Below, piece after piece: positions 34,533 to 45,825 of a stretch of 64,000 bases of DNA. The position numbers were made by a program, and so were the translations under genes. The DNA comes from Aureococcus anophagefferens. Lineage: Eukaryota; Sar; Pelagophyceae; Pelagomonadales; Pelagomonadaceae. How positions within the stretch are numbered: the stretch's first letter is position 1; every line of letters begins with the position of its first letter. The DNA lies in contig NW_008705588.1 of NCBI RefSeq assembly GCF_000186865.1, positions 362,587 to 426,586 of the forward strand, read 5' to 3'. Below the pieces are notes generated by a model that was given only the letters and a program-made list of their open reading frames with translations, made no database searches and was not told the DNA's origin.

Positions 34533-37500
34533 TTACCGTCGCGGCCCGCCCGCGCGCGCCGGCGGCTGGCGGCGCCCGCCGCCCGGCGCGGACCGGGGCC
34601 GGTTGCTCCGCTTGGGGACGGCCTCGGGCACGTCGAGCGCGAGCGCGCGGGGCGTGCCCGACGCGCGCACGGCCCGCTGGAGCCGCGCGGCGACGACGGA
34701 CGTCGGCGGCGGCCCCGGCCCCCGCGCGGCGGCCCAGGACGACGCCGCGCTCGTCGACGGCGACGGCGGCGGCGGCCGCCTCTCCGCCGTCGTCACCTGC
34801 GTCGCCGCGTCGCGGCGCCGCGGGCCCGCGGCGAGCGCGGCCCGGAGCCGCGCGACCTCGGCGAGGAGGTCGAAGCGCGACGGCGCGGCCGGGTCCGGCG
34901 GCGTCTGCGTCGGCGTCTCGCGGGACCGGAGCCCGGGCCGTTTGACGGGCACGCGGCCGAGCGCGCGCGGGCCCGCGGCCGCGGTCTTGGGGTCGCCGCG
35001 CGGCGGCGGCTTCTCGTCGTCGCTCGGCTCGTCGTGCTGCGGCGTCCAGACGCCCAACGGCGCGCCGACCCAGTGGGCCTTGGCGACGGCCGGCGTCTGC
35101 GTGTTCACCGTCCGGCGCTTCGTCGGGTCCCGCGTCTGGCACCGCGCGTTCCGCACGCGCGGCCGCTCGGTCTGCGTCGGGATCGCGACCGCCGCGAGGC
35201 GCTTCGCGCGCCGGTCCTCGGCGAGCTCCTTCTTGGCCGCGACGGCCGCGAGCCAGGCCTTTTCCATCTTCGCGCCGTCGTCCTCCCACCTGCGTGGACA
35301 TCAAATATGCAACTCGACTTCAACGTGAGCGTATTCGAATGTTTTGACACTTCGGCTGTGCTTCGAGAACTCGCTGAGAGCGATCGACTCATCCAAAAAT
35401 CAGCCGAATCGACTTCGATTTGACCGAGCTAGAGCATTTCAAAGTTTGGTCGGGACGTCCCGAACCAGCGGTTGAGTTCCACGCAGCCTCCCACGCGGCC
35501 TCGGCGTTCGCGACGTCGCGGAGCGCCTCGGCGAAGCGGTCGCCGGGCGGCGCCGGCGTCACGGGCGAGAAGGCCTGGCGCGCGTGCCAGATCGCCGACG
35601 TGATGTCCGGCGCCTGGGCAGCAAAAGGGTGATTCAACGTCGCTTCAACGTGAGTGTTCCGCGCGCGCGCGTTCCGGGAAAAGCATTCACGCTTCGAGAC
35701 CGTTCCGAGAGATGATCGCTCGTCCAAAAATCAGCCGAAACGAGTGGAAAACGGCCGAGATATGAGCCTTTGAAGTTGGGAATTTCGCTCTCTTTTGCTG
35801 CCCTGTCCGGCGCCTCGGAGAGCGTCGGCGACGCGGCGCGCGACGGCGCCGCGGGCGCGGGCGCCTCCGCCGCCGCGCCGCCGGCGAGGGAGGCGCCGTC
35901 GTCGGCGAGGTCCGGCGCGAGGGACGCGTCGTCGTCGGCGAGGTCCGGCGCGAGCGAGACGTCGTCGCCGCCGTCGGGCGCGGGCGCGGGCGGCGCGCGC
36001 GCGTAGACCGCGCCCGCGTGCGTGACGCGCACGACCCAGCCGCCGTCGCCGAGGGGCGCGGGCCGGCCCTCGTCGTCGAAGCCCGGGCAGAGCAGCTCCG
36101 GCGCCGGCGCGGGCGCCGCGGGCGCGGCCCCGGGCGCGGGCGCCTCGTCCTCGGGCGCGGCCCCGGACGGCGCGGGCGCGGGCGCCTCGGCCGCCGCTTC
36201 GGCCTCGGCGGCCTCCGCCTCGGCCTCGGCGGCCTCGGCCTCGGCGGCGGCCTCGGCCTCGGCGGCGGCCGCCGCCGCGGCTCGCTCCGCGCGGTCCGCG
36301 AGACGAAGCGCCGCGCTCGCCGTCGCGTCCGCGGCGGCCTTCCCGAGCCCCGCGGCCTCGAGGTCCGCCGCGAGCTTCTCGGCCTTGGCCTTCATGCGGT
36401 CGATCTGCCGCGCGCAGTCGTTGACGACGCTCCGCTGCTGGGCGATCTTCGTCTTCGCCGCGGCGATTTCTTTCGCGGCGGCGGCCGCGGCGGCCTCCGC
36501 GGCGGCTTCGCGCTCCTCCAGCGCCTCGGCGGCGCGCGCCGCGGCCTCGCGGGCCTCGGCGGCGTCGCGCTTCGCCGCCGCGAGCTCGCGCGCGGCCTTG
36601 CCGCCCGTCGCGCGGACGAGCGCCGCGCGGACCGCCGCGCAGGCCGCGTTCGCGGCGTCGCGCCCGAGGACCGTCGCCGCCGCCGCAGCCCGCGCGTCGT
36701 CGATCTCCTTGCGCGTCTCGTCGTCCAGGTCCGCCTCGCGCGCGAGCGCGCGGCGCCGCGCGTCGTCGACGAGCGCGGCGCACGCGGCGCGCGACGCCGC
36801 GAAGCCCGACACCGCGCGGTCGAGGTCGCTGGCGCCCTTCGCGGACGCCTGGGCGACGGCCGTCGCCAGGGCGTCGCCCGCGGCCCTCTTCGTCTCGTCC
36901 GCGCGGCGCGCGGCGTCCTCCGCGGCGGCGACGCGGCGCCGGACGCGCGCGACGCAGCGCTCCGCGAAGGCCGCGTCGCGGCCGAGCGCGTCCCGCGCCC
37001 AGCGGAGGTGGCCCCGCTCCTTGACGGCGCGGAAGAGGAGGCCGTCGGCGTCGCGCACGAGGCCGTAGTCGTTGGCGACCCTCGCCACGGAGCAGCGGCT
37101 CGCGACCTCGCGCGCGCGCGTGCGGAAGATGCGCCGGAGCCGGTCCCGCGGCGCCTCCCGGAACTCGGGCTCGCGGTCGGCGAAGCCGTCGTCGCCGCCG
37201 AGGTCCCGCAGGTCGTCGACGAGGGCCTTGTGGGCCTTCCGGGACGCCTCGGCGTACTTGGCCGCGTCCGCGGCGACGCGGCGCTGCACGCCGACGAGCC
37301 ACCAGAGGCCCTCGACCTTGTGCGCGTAGGACGACGCGAGCCTGTCGGCGACGGCGCGCTCCTCCTCGCGCGCGGCCTTGACGCCCTGCTTGTGCACGAC
37401 GCGCACCTGCGCGAGCTCGTCGCGGCTCCGGTCCGCGAGGTGGCACGCGCGCTTCGCCTCCTGTTTGCAGTCCTTGAGCTCGCGCTCGCGCGCCGCGAGC

Positions 37501-38984
37501 GTCCGCTTCGTCTTGGCGAGCGCGCGGTCCGTCGCCTCGAGCTCCGCGGCGGCCGCGGCGCGCGCCGCGTCGGCGTCCGCTCTCGCCGAGACGAGGCCGT
37601 CGATGTCGCCCCGCGACAGGTCGGTGCCCGTGCCGCGCGCCGCGAGCTCCGGGAGGTCGAGGTCCCGCTGCGTCGCCGCGTCGGCGACGTCGGGCTTCTC
37701 CACCTCGCGGACGATTTCGACGACGCGGACTTCGGCCTCCCAGCGCGTGCCGCCGTTCGCCGCCGCGGCCGCGCGCGCGGGCGTGGCGGCCGCCGCGGCC
37801 CAGGAGCCCGCGGCCGCCGCGGCGCCCGCGGCGGCCGCGGCGCCGCCCGCGACGGCGGACGCCGCGGCGCGCGCGGCCGCGTTGCCCGCGCGCCACCGCG
37901 ACGCGGCGTCGGCCTCGGCGCGCTCGAGGGCCTGGAGCCGCACGGCGGCGTCGAGGCCCCGGGCGTCGGCCTGCTTCAGCGACTGCTCGCAGGCCGCGAG
38001 CTCGAGCTGTAGGTCGCCGTTCCGCGCCGCGAGGCCGTCGGCGCGCGCGCGCTCCGCCGCGAGGTCGCCCTTGAGGTCGTCGTGGGCGTCGGCGAGCGCG
38101 CGGTAGCGCTCCTGGGCCTTGAAGGCGTCGCGCCGGAGCGTGCGGACCTCCTCGTTGCGCTTCGCCGCGTGGGCCTCGAGCGGCGCGCGCGCGTCCTCGG
38201 CGGTCTCGCACCGCTTCCAGAGCGCGCGCGCCTCGTCGCGGAGCGCGTCCAACCGATAGAGCGCCGTCGACAGGGCGTCCTCCGTGTGCCTGTGGCGCTC
38301 CTCGGAAATCAGGGCGTCCTCGACGTGCTTCGACCGGCGCCAGGACGCCGTGAGCACGCCGCGGCACGCGGCGCAGGGCCGCGCGACGAGCTCGCAGTCG
38401 CGCGAGACCTCGAGGTACGTCGCCGCGCCGCCCGTGCGCGCGTGGCGCTCGCAGGCCGCGCGCGCGCAGGCCAAAAAGGCCTCGCGACGCGCCGCGCCCG
38501 CGACGTCGCCGAGCAAGGGCCGCGGGTCGAACGACGGGAGCCGCTCGCACCTTTCCGCGAGCTCGGCCCTGAGCCGCGGCTCGTGGACGCGGTGCGACAC
38601 GAGGAGCAGCGTCGCCTTCGCCGCGGCGACGTCGAGCTCGTAGCAGCGCGCCTGGCGCTCGAGGGCCGCGGTCCGCGTCTCCAGCTCCGCGCGGAGCCGC
38701 GCGACGTCGCAGAGCTGCCAGAGGCCGGGGGGCAGCCCCGCGGCGGCGGCGCGCCAGTGGCGCAGCGCCCGGCGCATGAAGATGCCCCGGACGCCGAGGT
38801 CCGCCTCCGTGAGCAGCGCCACGGTCCAGCCCCCGAACAAGGTCCGCACCGCGCCGCGACCGCTCGGCGGCTCGCGGACGAGGCGCTGCACCATGACCGC
38901 GAGCCGCTGCGCCCGCGCCGGGTACTCGGCGACCCAGCGCGACTGGAACTGGGTCGCGCGCCGCCGGCCCAGGCGCGACGCCAT
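34533..38984 (-). CDS. Large coiled-coil protein with TQT motifs (1348 aa)
   Basis: Exons 38984-35814, 35613-35495 and 35289-34533; two introner introns, both in frame. The N-terminus (MASRLGRRRATQFQSRWVAE) precedes about 1000 residues of heptad-rich Ala/Glu/Arg/Lys coiled coil (RAELETRTAALERQARCYEL, KTKRTLAARERELKDC and so on). An Ala/Glu/Pro low-complexity stretch follows. The third exon is basic and disordered with IPTQTERP, VNTQTPAV and ETPTQTPPD, the TQT core recognised by dynein light chain LC8 (known motif; binding inferred). AAATQ/GTGTD and AATQV motifs occur upstream too. A structural cytoskeletal or basal-body protein is likely. The start is the first Met after a stop. Confidence 0.75.
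35290..35494 (-). mobile_element. Family-2 introner in the coiled-coil gene
   Basis: Element 35290-35486 with a perfect 8-bp duplication cctcccac (35282-35289 and 35487-35494). Ends CTGCGTGGACATCAA and TTGAGTTCCACGCAG are inverted. Coding-strand donor GT from gtgggagg, acceptor CGCAG. Shares a core with family 1 (cttcgaga, and 'tccaaaaatcagccgaa'). Confidence 0.93.
35614..35813 (-). mobile_element. Family-1 introner in the coiled-coil gene
   Basis: Element 35614-35805, perfect duplication tccggcgc (35606-35613 and 35806-35813). Coding-strand GC donor (gcgccgga), AG acceptor. Antisense relative to the gene. Only 119 bp of exon separate it from the family-2 element. Confidence 0.95.
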
Positions 38985-39012
38985 CGCTTTTGACGTTGGC
39001 TAGAGCTGCTGG

Positions 39013-39099
39013 GCCACCAAGGTGACCTTCGTCGACCCCAACTTTACGCGCAAGCCGCCCAAGTACGAGCGCTTCATCCGGCCGAGCGGCCTCCGCATG
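39013..39099 (+). pseudogene. Orphan fragment of ribosome-biogenesis protein NSA2
   Basis: 29 codons, [20 protein letters not shown] then FIRPSGLRM, match the highly conserved middle of NSA2 (a 60S pre-ribosome factor). A TAG at 39001-39003 closes the frame upstream, and homology stops abruptly after the final Met. No other part of NSA2 is in the window. Best read as a captured exon fragment or a remnant of a deleted gene. Confidence 0.75.
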
Positions 39100-39288
39100 A
39101 TTAATCGTTGGGCTGCCGAAGTCTACCGAGGTGCTCGTTGCAGTCAACCACTCGGTTGTTGACTCAGAGCACGAATTTGTGGCTCGGGTGCTCTCGATTC
39201 CGAGCCGTGCCATCTGACGGTCGCTGCGCGCAATGGTACAGCAGATGCAACGAAAAAAGTCCTCGAAGCAATCAAAACGTAGGCGACG

Positions 39289-40382
39289 ATGACCTTCGGC
39301 GCGGAGGACGTGCCGGCGAGCGAGCTGCACGGCGTCATGTCGCCGGAGGCCGAGGACTCGCAGAGCTGGCACGACGACGCGGCGACGTGGAGCGCGGAGA
39401 ACGCCAAGTCGCGCGCGCGCCGCCGGCGCCCGCGCGCCGCGCCGCCGCAAAAAAAACGCGCGCCGCGCCGCAGGGCCGGAGCCGCCGCGAGCTGCCCGCG
39501 CACGCGGTGTCGATCTTGAAGGCGTGGCTCGTGTCCGACGAGCACTTCCACCACCCGTACCCGACGCAGCAGGACCAGGCGCACCTCATGGTGCGTGTGT
39601 TTTGTTTTCGTCGGCGCGCGAAACGTGCACACCCATCGTAGGCGCAGACGGGCATCGACAAGAAGCAGCTCAAGAACTGGTTCACGAACGCGCGGCGGCG
39701 GATCTGGAAGCCCTTGGTGCGGACGCGGCTCGAGGCCGAGGGCGCCATCGCGCCCGGCGGCGACCTCGACGAGGCGCTGGCCGCCGACGCGCGGCGCCAC
39801 GCGGGCGACCGCGACGACGGGCCGCCCGCGTTCGTCCCCGACCGGCTCCGCGACGACGGCGCGGCGGCGGCGGCGCCCGCGGAGCACGCGCGGAGCACGC
39901 GGCGCCAGACGCGCCTCGCGAGCGGCGCGCCGCCGGAGGCGCCGGCGCAGGACGACGAGTTCCTGCGCAACGTCGACTCCGAGTCCTTCCTCGACGCGCT
40001 CGCGGAGCCCGCGACGCCGCCGGGCGCGGCACCGGCCGCCGGCGACGACGCGCTCGCGGGCGCGGCCTTCTTCGACGACGCGGCCTTCGACCGGGACCCC
40101 CGCGGCGCGCCGCCGCCGCGGGGGTCGCGGAAGCGGCCCCTGCCGGGCGACGACGCCGCGCCGGACGGCTACGACGACGCGCCGCCGCCGACGGTGCGCG
40201 TGTCGCGCGACGCGTCGTGCGCGTTCTGCGCGCGGGGCAACGTCGACACGCAGCTCATGCCGTGCAAGCACCTCTTCCACGGCCAGTGCCTCCGGCCCTG
40301 GCTCGAGGCGACGGTGACGACGCCCGTGTGCCCCTGCTGCTCCGTCGCCATCGCCAACTGCGTCCGCGCCGCGCCGGCCTAG
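39289..40382 (+). CDS. TALE homeodomain protein with C-terminal RING finger
   Basis: ATG 39289 starts an acidic segment leading into KSRARRRRPRAAPPQKKRAP. The homeodomain then appears in another frame (SRRELPAHAVSILKAWL, EHFHHPYPTQQDQAHLM) to 39590. A 57-bp GT-AG intron (39591-39647) leads to TGIDKKQLKNWFTNARRRIW. The WF-N-R helix 3 and three extra residues before PYP mark the TALE class. A Pro/Asp-rich linker with EFLRNVDSESFLDAL follows. The C-terminus is a RING: CAFCARGNVDTQLMPCKHLF, then HGQC and CPCC. The frame change near the A8 run (39449-39456) needs either one missing base or an undetected small intron. Predicted nuclear transcription factor with possible ubiquitin-ligase activity. 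Confidence 0.78.
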
Positions 40383-40419
40383 GGGTTCACACCACCAGGT
40401 CTAGTAAGCCCGCGTCCTA

Positions 40420-43400
40420 CTAGTCCGCGCGCGGCGTGGGCTCGTTGCTGTCGCCGCTCCGGCGCATGCCCATGCGGAAGAGGCTCGACTTGCGCCGGAA
40501 GCCGTCGGTCGCGACGGACCGCGACGCGAGGTCCGGCGACAGCTCGCCGGACCTCGGCGTCGCGGAGATGGACGTGCCCGACTTGCGCGGCCCGCGGACC
40601 GCGTCGAGCGCCTGGCCGACGAGGGACCGCGGCGCGTCGCGGCCGCTTGGCGACGAGCCGCCGGTCCGCAGGCTCAGCGCCGCGCGGTCCTCGACGGAGT
40701 CCGCCGACGACTTGCGCCGCATGAAGCTCCGCTTCGGCTCGAGGGGCTCGAGCGGCGCGGAGCTCCGCGACTCCGCGTCCTGCACGGACCGCCGCAGGGG
40801 CGCCTCGGGCGACGCGAGCGCGGACGCGAGCTTCGCCGCGTGGCCCGGCTGGACGCAGACGGAATTCCGCAACGGCGCGCGGCCGTTCGCCGCGGGCGCG
40901 ATGCCGGGCAGCGCGCGCTCCGGCGACGCGTCGCCCCGCTGCCGCGCGGCGTCGCCCGCGAGCTCCTGGGACTGGTGGAGCCAGCGCCAGAAGTTCTCGC
41001 GCATGAAGCGCGCCGGCGCCATGTCCGGGTCCAGCAAATCGAAGACGACCTTGTAGAAGGGCAGGCAGACGAACTTGAAGAAGCCGATCTGCGACCGCGC
41101 GACGTCGACGTCCTTCGCGCGGTCGCAGAGCGGCGACACGGCGACGCCGAGGCTCTTCTCCTTGTCGCCGAGGCGCCAGAACTCCTCCGTCGCGCGCTCC
41201 GTCCAGGCCTTGTGCACGGCGAAGGGCTTGAGCACGTGGCCGATGTCCGCGAACTTGATCGCGACGGTGAGCACGAGCCGCGCGTCGACGCCGTCGCCCT
41301 TGAGCGGGCTCACCCAGGGCTCGTCGGCGCCCTGCATGGCCTTGTGGCCCCGGGGGCCCAGCGGCTTGAGCTTGCGCGCGATGAAGTCGCTGTGCCGCTT
41401 CAGGTCCGTCATGAGGATGAGCTCGATGATGAGCGCGCGCGCCGCGGGCTTGGCGTCCTTGCCGAGCCCGCCTAAAACGTCGAAGCGCGGCTCGGCCAGG
41501 ACCATGAAGGCCGCGGCGAGGTGGTGGCGCTCGAGGACCGTGTCGTCGCTGTAGCGGAGCGCGAGGGGCGACGCGACCTTGACCTCGTGCGCGTTCGACG
41601 ACCCCGGGTGGCTGTAGTCGTGGACCGCGGCGCCGACGTAGGCCGCCAGCAGCTCGTCCGGCGAGCACCGCTTCGCGAGGTCCTGCTTCGTGAGCAGGAG
41701 GTGCGTCGTGAGGAGCGCGTCCGCGCCGTGCGCGCGCGAGTGGTACGGGTTGTCGCCGTAGTCCGACGAGATGCGCAGGAGGAACAGGTTCAGCGTCGGC
41801 TTGTCGACGGCGTCGAAGGACCCGATCAACGCCTCGCCGAGGAGGAGCATGGCCTGGCCGTTCGACGCCTTCTCGAGCTGGAGCACGTCGTTGTCCTCCC
41901 AGCTCGCGAGCATCTTCGCGCACTTGCGCCGCGCGCTGTCGCCGACGGCGACGCGCCGCGGCGGCTGCCACTCGTCGCCCCGCGCGCCCGCGTCGCTCGC
42001 GCGCAGCGCGTGGAGCCGCCTCGCGCCGCGGGCCTCGAGGTACTTGACGACCGCGCCGTGCTCGTGGCGGAGCGCGTCGTCGAGGGGCCCGTTGCCCCAG
42101 CGGTCCGCGGCGTTGAGCTCCGCCTGGCAGTCGTCGACGAGGAACCGCGCCGCGTCGAGGCAGCCGTTCGACGCCGCGAGGTGCAGGGGCGTGCGCTTGT
42201 CGTAGTCGCCCACGGACGGCTTGAGGCCTGGGCAGGACAAGAGAGATTCAACGTCGCTTCAACGTAAGTCTTCCGCGCGCGCGCGTTCCGGGAATAGCAT
42301 CCACGCTTCGAGACCGTTCCGAGAGATGATCGCCCGTCCAAAAATCAGCCGAAACGAGTGAAAAACGGCCGAGATCGGAGCCTTTGAAGTTGGGAATTTC
42401 GCTCTCTTTTCCTGCCCTGCTTGAGGCCCCGCGCGACGAGGTCGCGGAGCGCGTCGACGTCGTTCTCCGCCGCGGCCTCGATGACCTGCTTGGTCGCCGA
42501 CGCCGACGCGGGCGTCGCCACCGTGTCCGGGAGCTTGGCGCCCCGCTCGAGCAAGGCGTCGACGCAGGACTGCCGCTTCTGGCGGAGCGCGACGCTCAGC
42601 GGCGTGTTGCCGTAGCGGTCGAGGCAGTCCGTCGACGCGCCCGCGACGTCGACGAGGTAGAGCACGCAGTCGTAGTGGCCCTCGGCCGCCGCGTAGTGGA
42701 GGGCCGTGCGGCTGTCGTAGTCCGCGGCGTCGACGTCAAGCAGCGCGAGCGCGTCCTTGCAGAGGTCCACGTCGCCGAGCGCGGCCGCGTCCCAGAGGGA
42801 CACCGTGCGCTGGAGCTCGTTGAAGGACTTGCGCGGCTCGCTGTTGGACCGGGGCAGGCGCGGCCGCTCGCGCGTGTCGCCGTCCTCGGCGCCGAGGTCC
42901 GCGCCGAAGTCCTCGAGCGACCGCTCGGACGCGCCGGAGACGCGCTTCGGCGACCGCGGGCTCGGCAGCTCGAGGTCGTCGCGCGACGGCCGCCGGCGCC
43001 GCGACAGGCTCGCCCCCTCGCCGCTCAGGCGCTCGAAGGAGTCGCGGCGGCCAAAGGAGTCGCGCGCGTCGCGGCCGAAGCTATCGCGGAAATCGCGGCT
43101 CATCGTGTTGCGCGACGACCGGTCGCTCGCGTCGCCCATGCTCGGCCGCCGGCGCCGGCCGCCGGACCCGGCGCCCAACGGCGTCGCGCCGCCGCCGGGC
43201 AGGTCCGCGCCGCGCCGCGCGCCGCGCGACTGCAGGAACCGCGCGACGGCCGCGCGCTCCGCGCGCTCCGCGTCGTCGAGCGGCGTGGACCCGAAGCGGT
43301 CCACGGGGTCGAGCTCCGCCTTCGCCTCGGCGACGAGGAAGGCGACGGCCTCCAGGGACCCCTCGGACGCCGCGACGTGCAGCGCCGTCCGCGCGTCGTA

Positions 43401-44108
43401 GTCGGCGGAATTCACGTTCATCGACGGCCGCGCGCTGAGCTCCCGGAGCCGCGGCACGTCGTTGCTCGCCGCCGCGTCGCCGAGGATGACGGCGCGGGAG
43501 CTCGCCGTCTCCATGATCGACGGCGGCGCGAGCATGCCCGCCTCCGCGCGGAGGTCCATGCCTGGGCAGGACAAGAGTGCGAAATTCCCAACTTCAAAGG
43601 CTCCTCGTTTTCCGCTCGTTTCGGCTGATTTTTGGACGAGCGATCATCTCTCGGAGCGCTCTCGAAGCGTTGGTGCTGTTTCCGGAACGCGCGCGCGCGG
43701 AACACTCATGTTGAAGCGAACTTGAATCACCCGTGTCCTGCCCTGGTCCGTGCCCGCGAGCCGCGTCTCCCAGCCCTCGACCTCGTCGACGCGGCTCGGC
43801 GACAGCGCGTCGACGCGGTGGATGACCTCCAGAAGCTTCGCGTCGAGCTCCTTCTTGCTCATCTTGTCGCTCTGCGCCCGGATCTGCCGCACGAGCTGGC
43901 CCACGCTGTCCTCGCCCGCGTCGCGGGACGAGTCGCCGCCGCCGAAGAACGCGCGCAGGCCCACGCGGCTCGGCCGCTTCCCGCGCTCGCCGGGGAACGC
44001 CGCCGGGCTCGGGCCCTCGGGCGACTCCTGCGCCGGCACGACGGCCGTCTCGCCCTTCCCGCCCGTCGACAGGCGCCGGGCGATGCCCTTGATGAAGGGC
44101 AGCGCCAT
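40420..44108 (-). CDS. Ankyrin-repeat cyclic-nucleotide phosphodiesterase (1098 aa)
   Basis: Exons 44108-43754, 43561-42428 and 42227-40420, two introner introns, frames kept. Exon 1: MALPFIKGIARRLSTGGKG and a helical segment. Exon 2: ankyrin repeats (YDARTALHVAASEGSLEAVA, YDSRTALHYAAAEGHYDCVL) around a Ser/Arg-rich linker of possible phosphosites. Exon 3: a further ankyrin pair (YDKRTPLHLAASNGCLDAAR), then the class-I PDE catalytic domain: NPYHSRAHGADALLTTH, VGAAVHDYSHPGSSNAHEV, VLERHHLAAAF and KFADIGHVLKP supply the metal-binding His/Asp set. The tail is Ser-rich and disordered. It hydrolyses cAMP and/or cGMP; specificity is not readable. Ankyrin plus PDE is unlike animal PDE architectures. 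Confidence 0.88.
42228..42427 (-). mobile_element. Family-1 introner in the PDE gene (intron 2)
   Basis: Element 42228-42419, perfect duplication cttgaggc (42220-42227 and 42420-42427). Coding-strand GC donor (gcctcaag), AG acceptor. Antisense relative to the gene. Confidence 0.95.
43562..43753 (-). mobile_element. Family-1 introner in the PDE gene (intron 1)
   Basis: Element 43562-43745, duplication gtccatgc / gtccgtgc (7 of 8; 43554-43561 and 43746-43753). Coding-strand GC donor, AG acceptor. Sense orientation. About 8 bp shorter than most copies through an internal deletion. Confidence 0.93.
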
Positions 44109-44520
44109 GGTCTTCCGAGGAGCGGGCGGCGGGTGCGGGGACGCGCGGCGCGCCCGCCTCGGCGCAACGGGGGCGCGCCGCACCCGGCGACGACCCCTCC
44201 TCCGGCTGCTGCGACGCTCTACGCTCCCATGCGCCTTGGCAACGCGGGGTTTGTGATGGTGCGTTGCCAGTCGGCCACCACCGTTTCATCTTTGGCCTGT
44301 ATACCATCATTATCAGGCGTTTCAAGTTCGGCTAGCATTCCACCTCGCTCACGTGCCTCTCGCGGCGATAGTAAGGCCCCGGGAGCCGAGCATTAGATAG
44401 GAATTCAAGTTCGGCTAGCATTCCACCTCGCTCACGTGCCTCGCGGCGATAGTAAGCCCCCGGGAGCCGATTTTGGGGATGACGGCTTAGTCTACGCCCC
44501 CCCGCGGGAATGCGGGGCCC
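44109..44520. other. Intergenic region with 68-bp direct repeat
   Basis: 412 bp between the PDE start and the carbamate kinase stop. Holds near-identical copies at 44321-44389 and 44404-44470 (starting ttcaagttcggctagcattc, ending gggagccga), period 82-83 bp, with only two short indels. AT-richer than its surroundings; no ORF or RNA recognised. Confidence 0.8.
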
Positions 44521-45695
44521 CTAGGCCGCGAGCTCTGCTTTGGTCTCGTCGGCCGCCTCGGCCGTGGCGCCGTCGGCCGCGGCGGCCGCGGCGGGCGCGG
44601 CCCCCTTCTCGGCCGCGGCCTCCGCGTCCTCGCGGTCGTACCAGGCGACGTCGCCGCCGCCGGGGCCGAGGTCCTCCTTGATGAGCGTGCCCTTGGTGCC
44701 GGCCATGAGCTCCGCGGCGTCGTTGAGGTCGCCGATGATCGCCCACGCGCCGGGGACCGCCGACCGCGTGACGAAGTCGATGCACGCGTTGACCTTGGGC
44801 CCCATGGAGCCCGGGAAGGCCTGGCCCGACTTGCGCGCGACGAGGAACTGGGGCGTCACCATGCGCATCTCGCGGCCGTCGGGCTTGCCGAAGCGCTCCC
44901 AGATGCCGCCGCCGTCCGTGAGGATGATGAGGCCGTTCGCTTTGAGGCTTCGCGCCATCAGCGCGGCCGTCGCGTCCTTGTCGACGACGCCCTCGACGCC
45001 GACGATGTCGCCGAAGACGCGCGACACGGGCGCGCCGCCGCCGCCGGCCGCGATGGCGAACTGGCCCGCGTCCAGCAGCGCCTTCACCGCGTCGAGCTGG
45101 AGGATCGCGCGCGGCGTCGGCGACGCGACGACGCGCCGGTAGTACTCGCCGTCCTGCTTCACGGTCCACTCGAGGGACTTGGCGAGGGCCTCGGCCTCCT
45201 TGAAGCCGTAGACGGGGCCGACGAACTTCATGGGCTCGCTGAACGCGGGGTCCGCGGCGTCGACGAGCGTCTGCGTGACGATGGCCGCGGCGTTGACGCC
45301 CGCGGACTGGAACGCCTGGGAGAGCACGTAGCCGATCTGGCCCTGCGACTCGGCGCCGAGCACGTCGAAGGACGCGTTCGACCGCTCGAGGGCAAGCTCT
45401 CCCACTTGCGGGCCTGCGATGGGTAAGGCGTGTTTCGGGAGTGCGCGTGGGCGTGTCGCGCACCGTTGCCGTGCGTCAGCACGACCTCATTGCCCGCGGA
45501 CCGGATGGCTGAGATGGCGGGCACCATCTGCTTCGCCGCCTTGAGCATGTTCTCGATGGTCAGGCGGTCGCCGCGGCGTTGGAGCGCGTTGCCGCCGACG
45601 GCGGCGACGATGCGCTGGCCCGTGAGCATGCCCGACGACGACGCGGCGCGGCGGGTGTGGCTGCGCGGGCTACGCAGGAGCACGCGACGCATCAT
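44521..45695 (-). CDS. Carbamate kinase-like protein, organelle-targeted
   Basis: Exons 45695-45464 and 45413-44521 with a 50-bp GT-AG intron that rejoins LTHGNG to PQVGELAL. N-terminus MMRRVLLRSPRSHTRRAASS is a mitochondrial-like presequence. Family motifs: VAAVGGNALQRRGDRLTIEN, VLTHGNGPQVG, ALLDAGQFAIAAGGGGAPVS, VDKDATAALMARSLKANGL, and GSMGPKVNACIDFV. The enzyme transfers phosphate between carbamoyl phosphate and ADP, normally in arginine-deiminase catabolism. The C-terminal ~50 residues are an Ala/Glu tail not usual for the family. Another amino-acid kinase specificity is possible but less likely. Confidence 0.88.
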
Positions 45696-45825
45696 CTCGA
45701 TTGGCGCAGGCGCACTGGGTCGTGGTACACTGGGTCGTGCCACACCGGCACCACAAAGGGTGCTTTGAAACACCACGAGTGCTCGTCGTCGCTCGCGGCC
45801 GCGCTCGCCGGGGGTCGTGGCCTTA

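Noticed and set aside
39408..39473. 66-bp intron to reconcile the homeobox frames
   Set aside because: GT and CAG are present, but joining them does not give the homeodomain frame.
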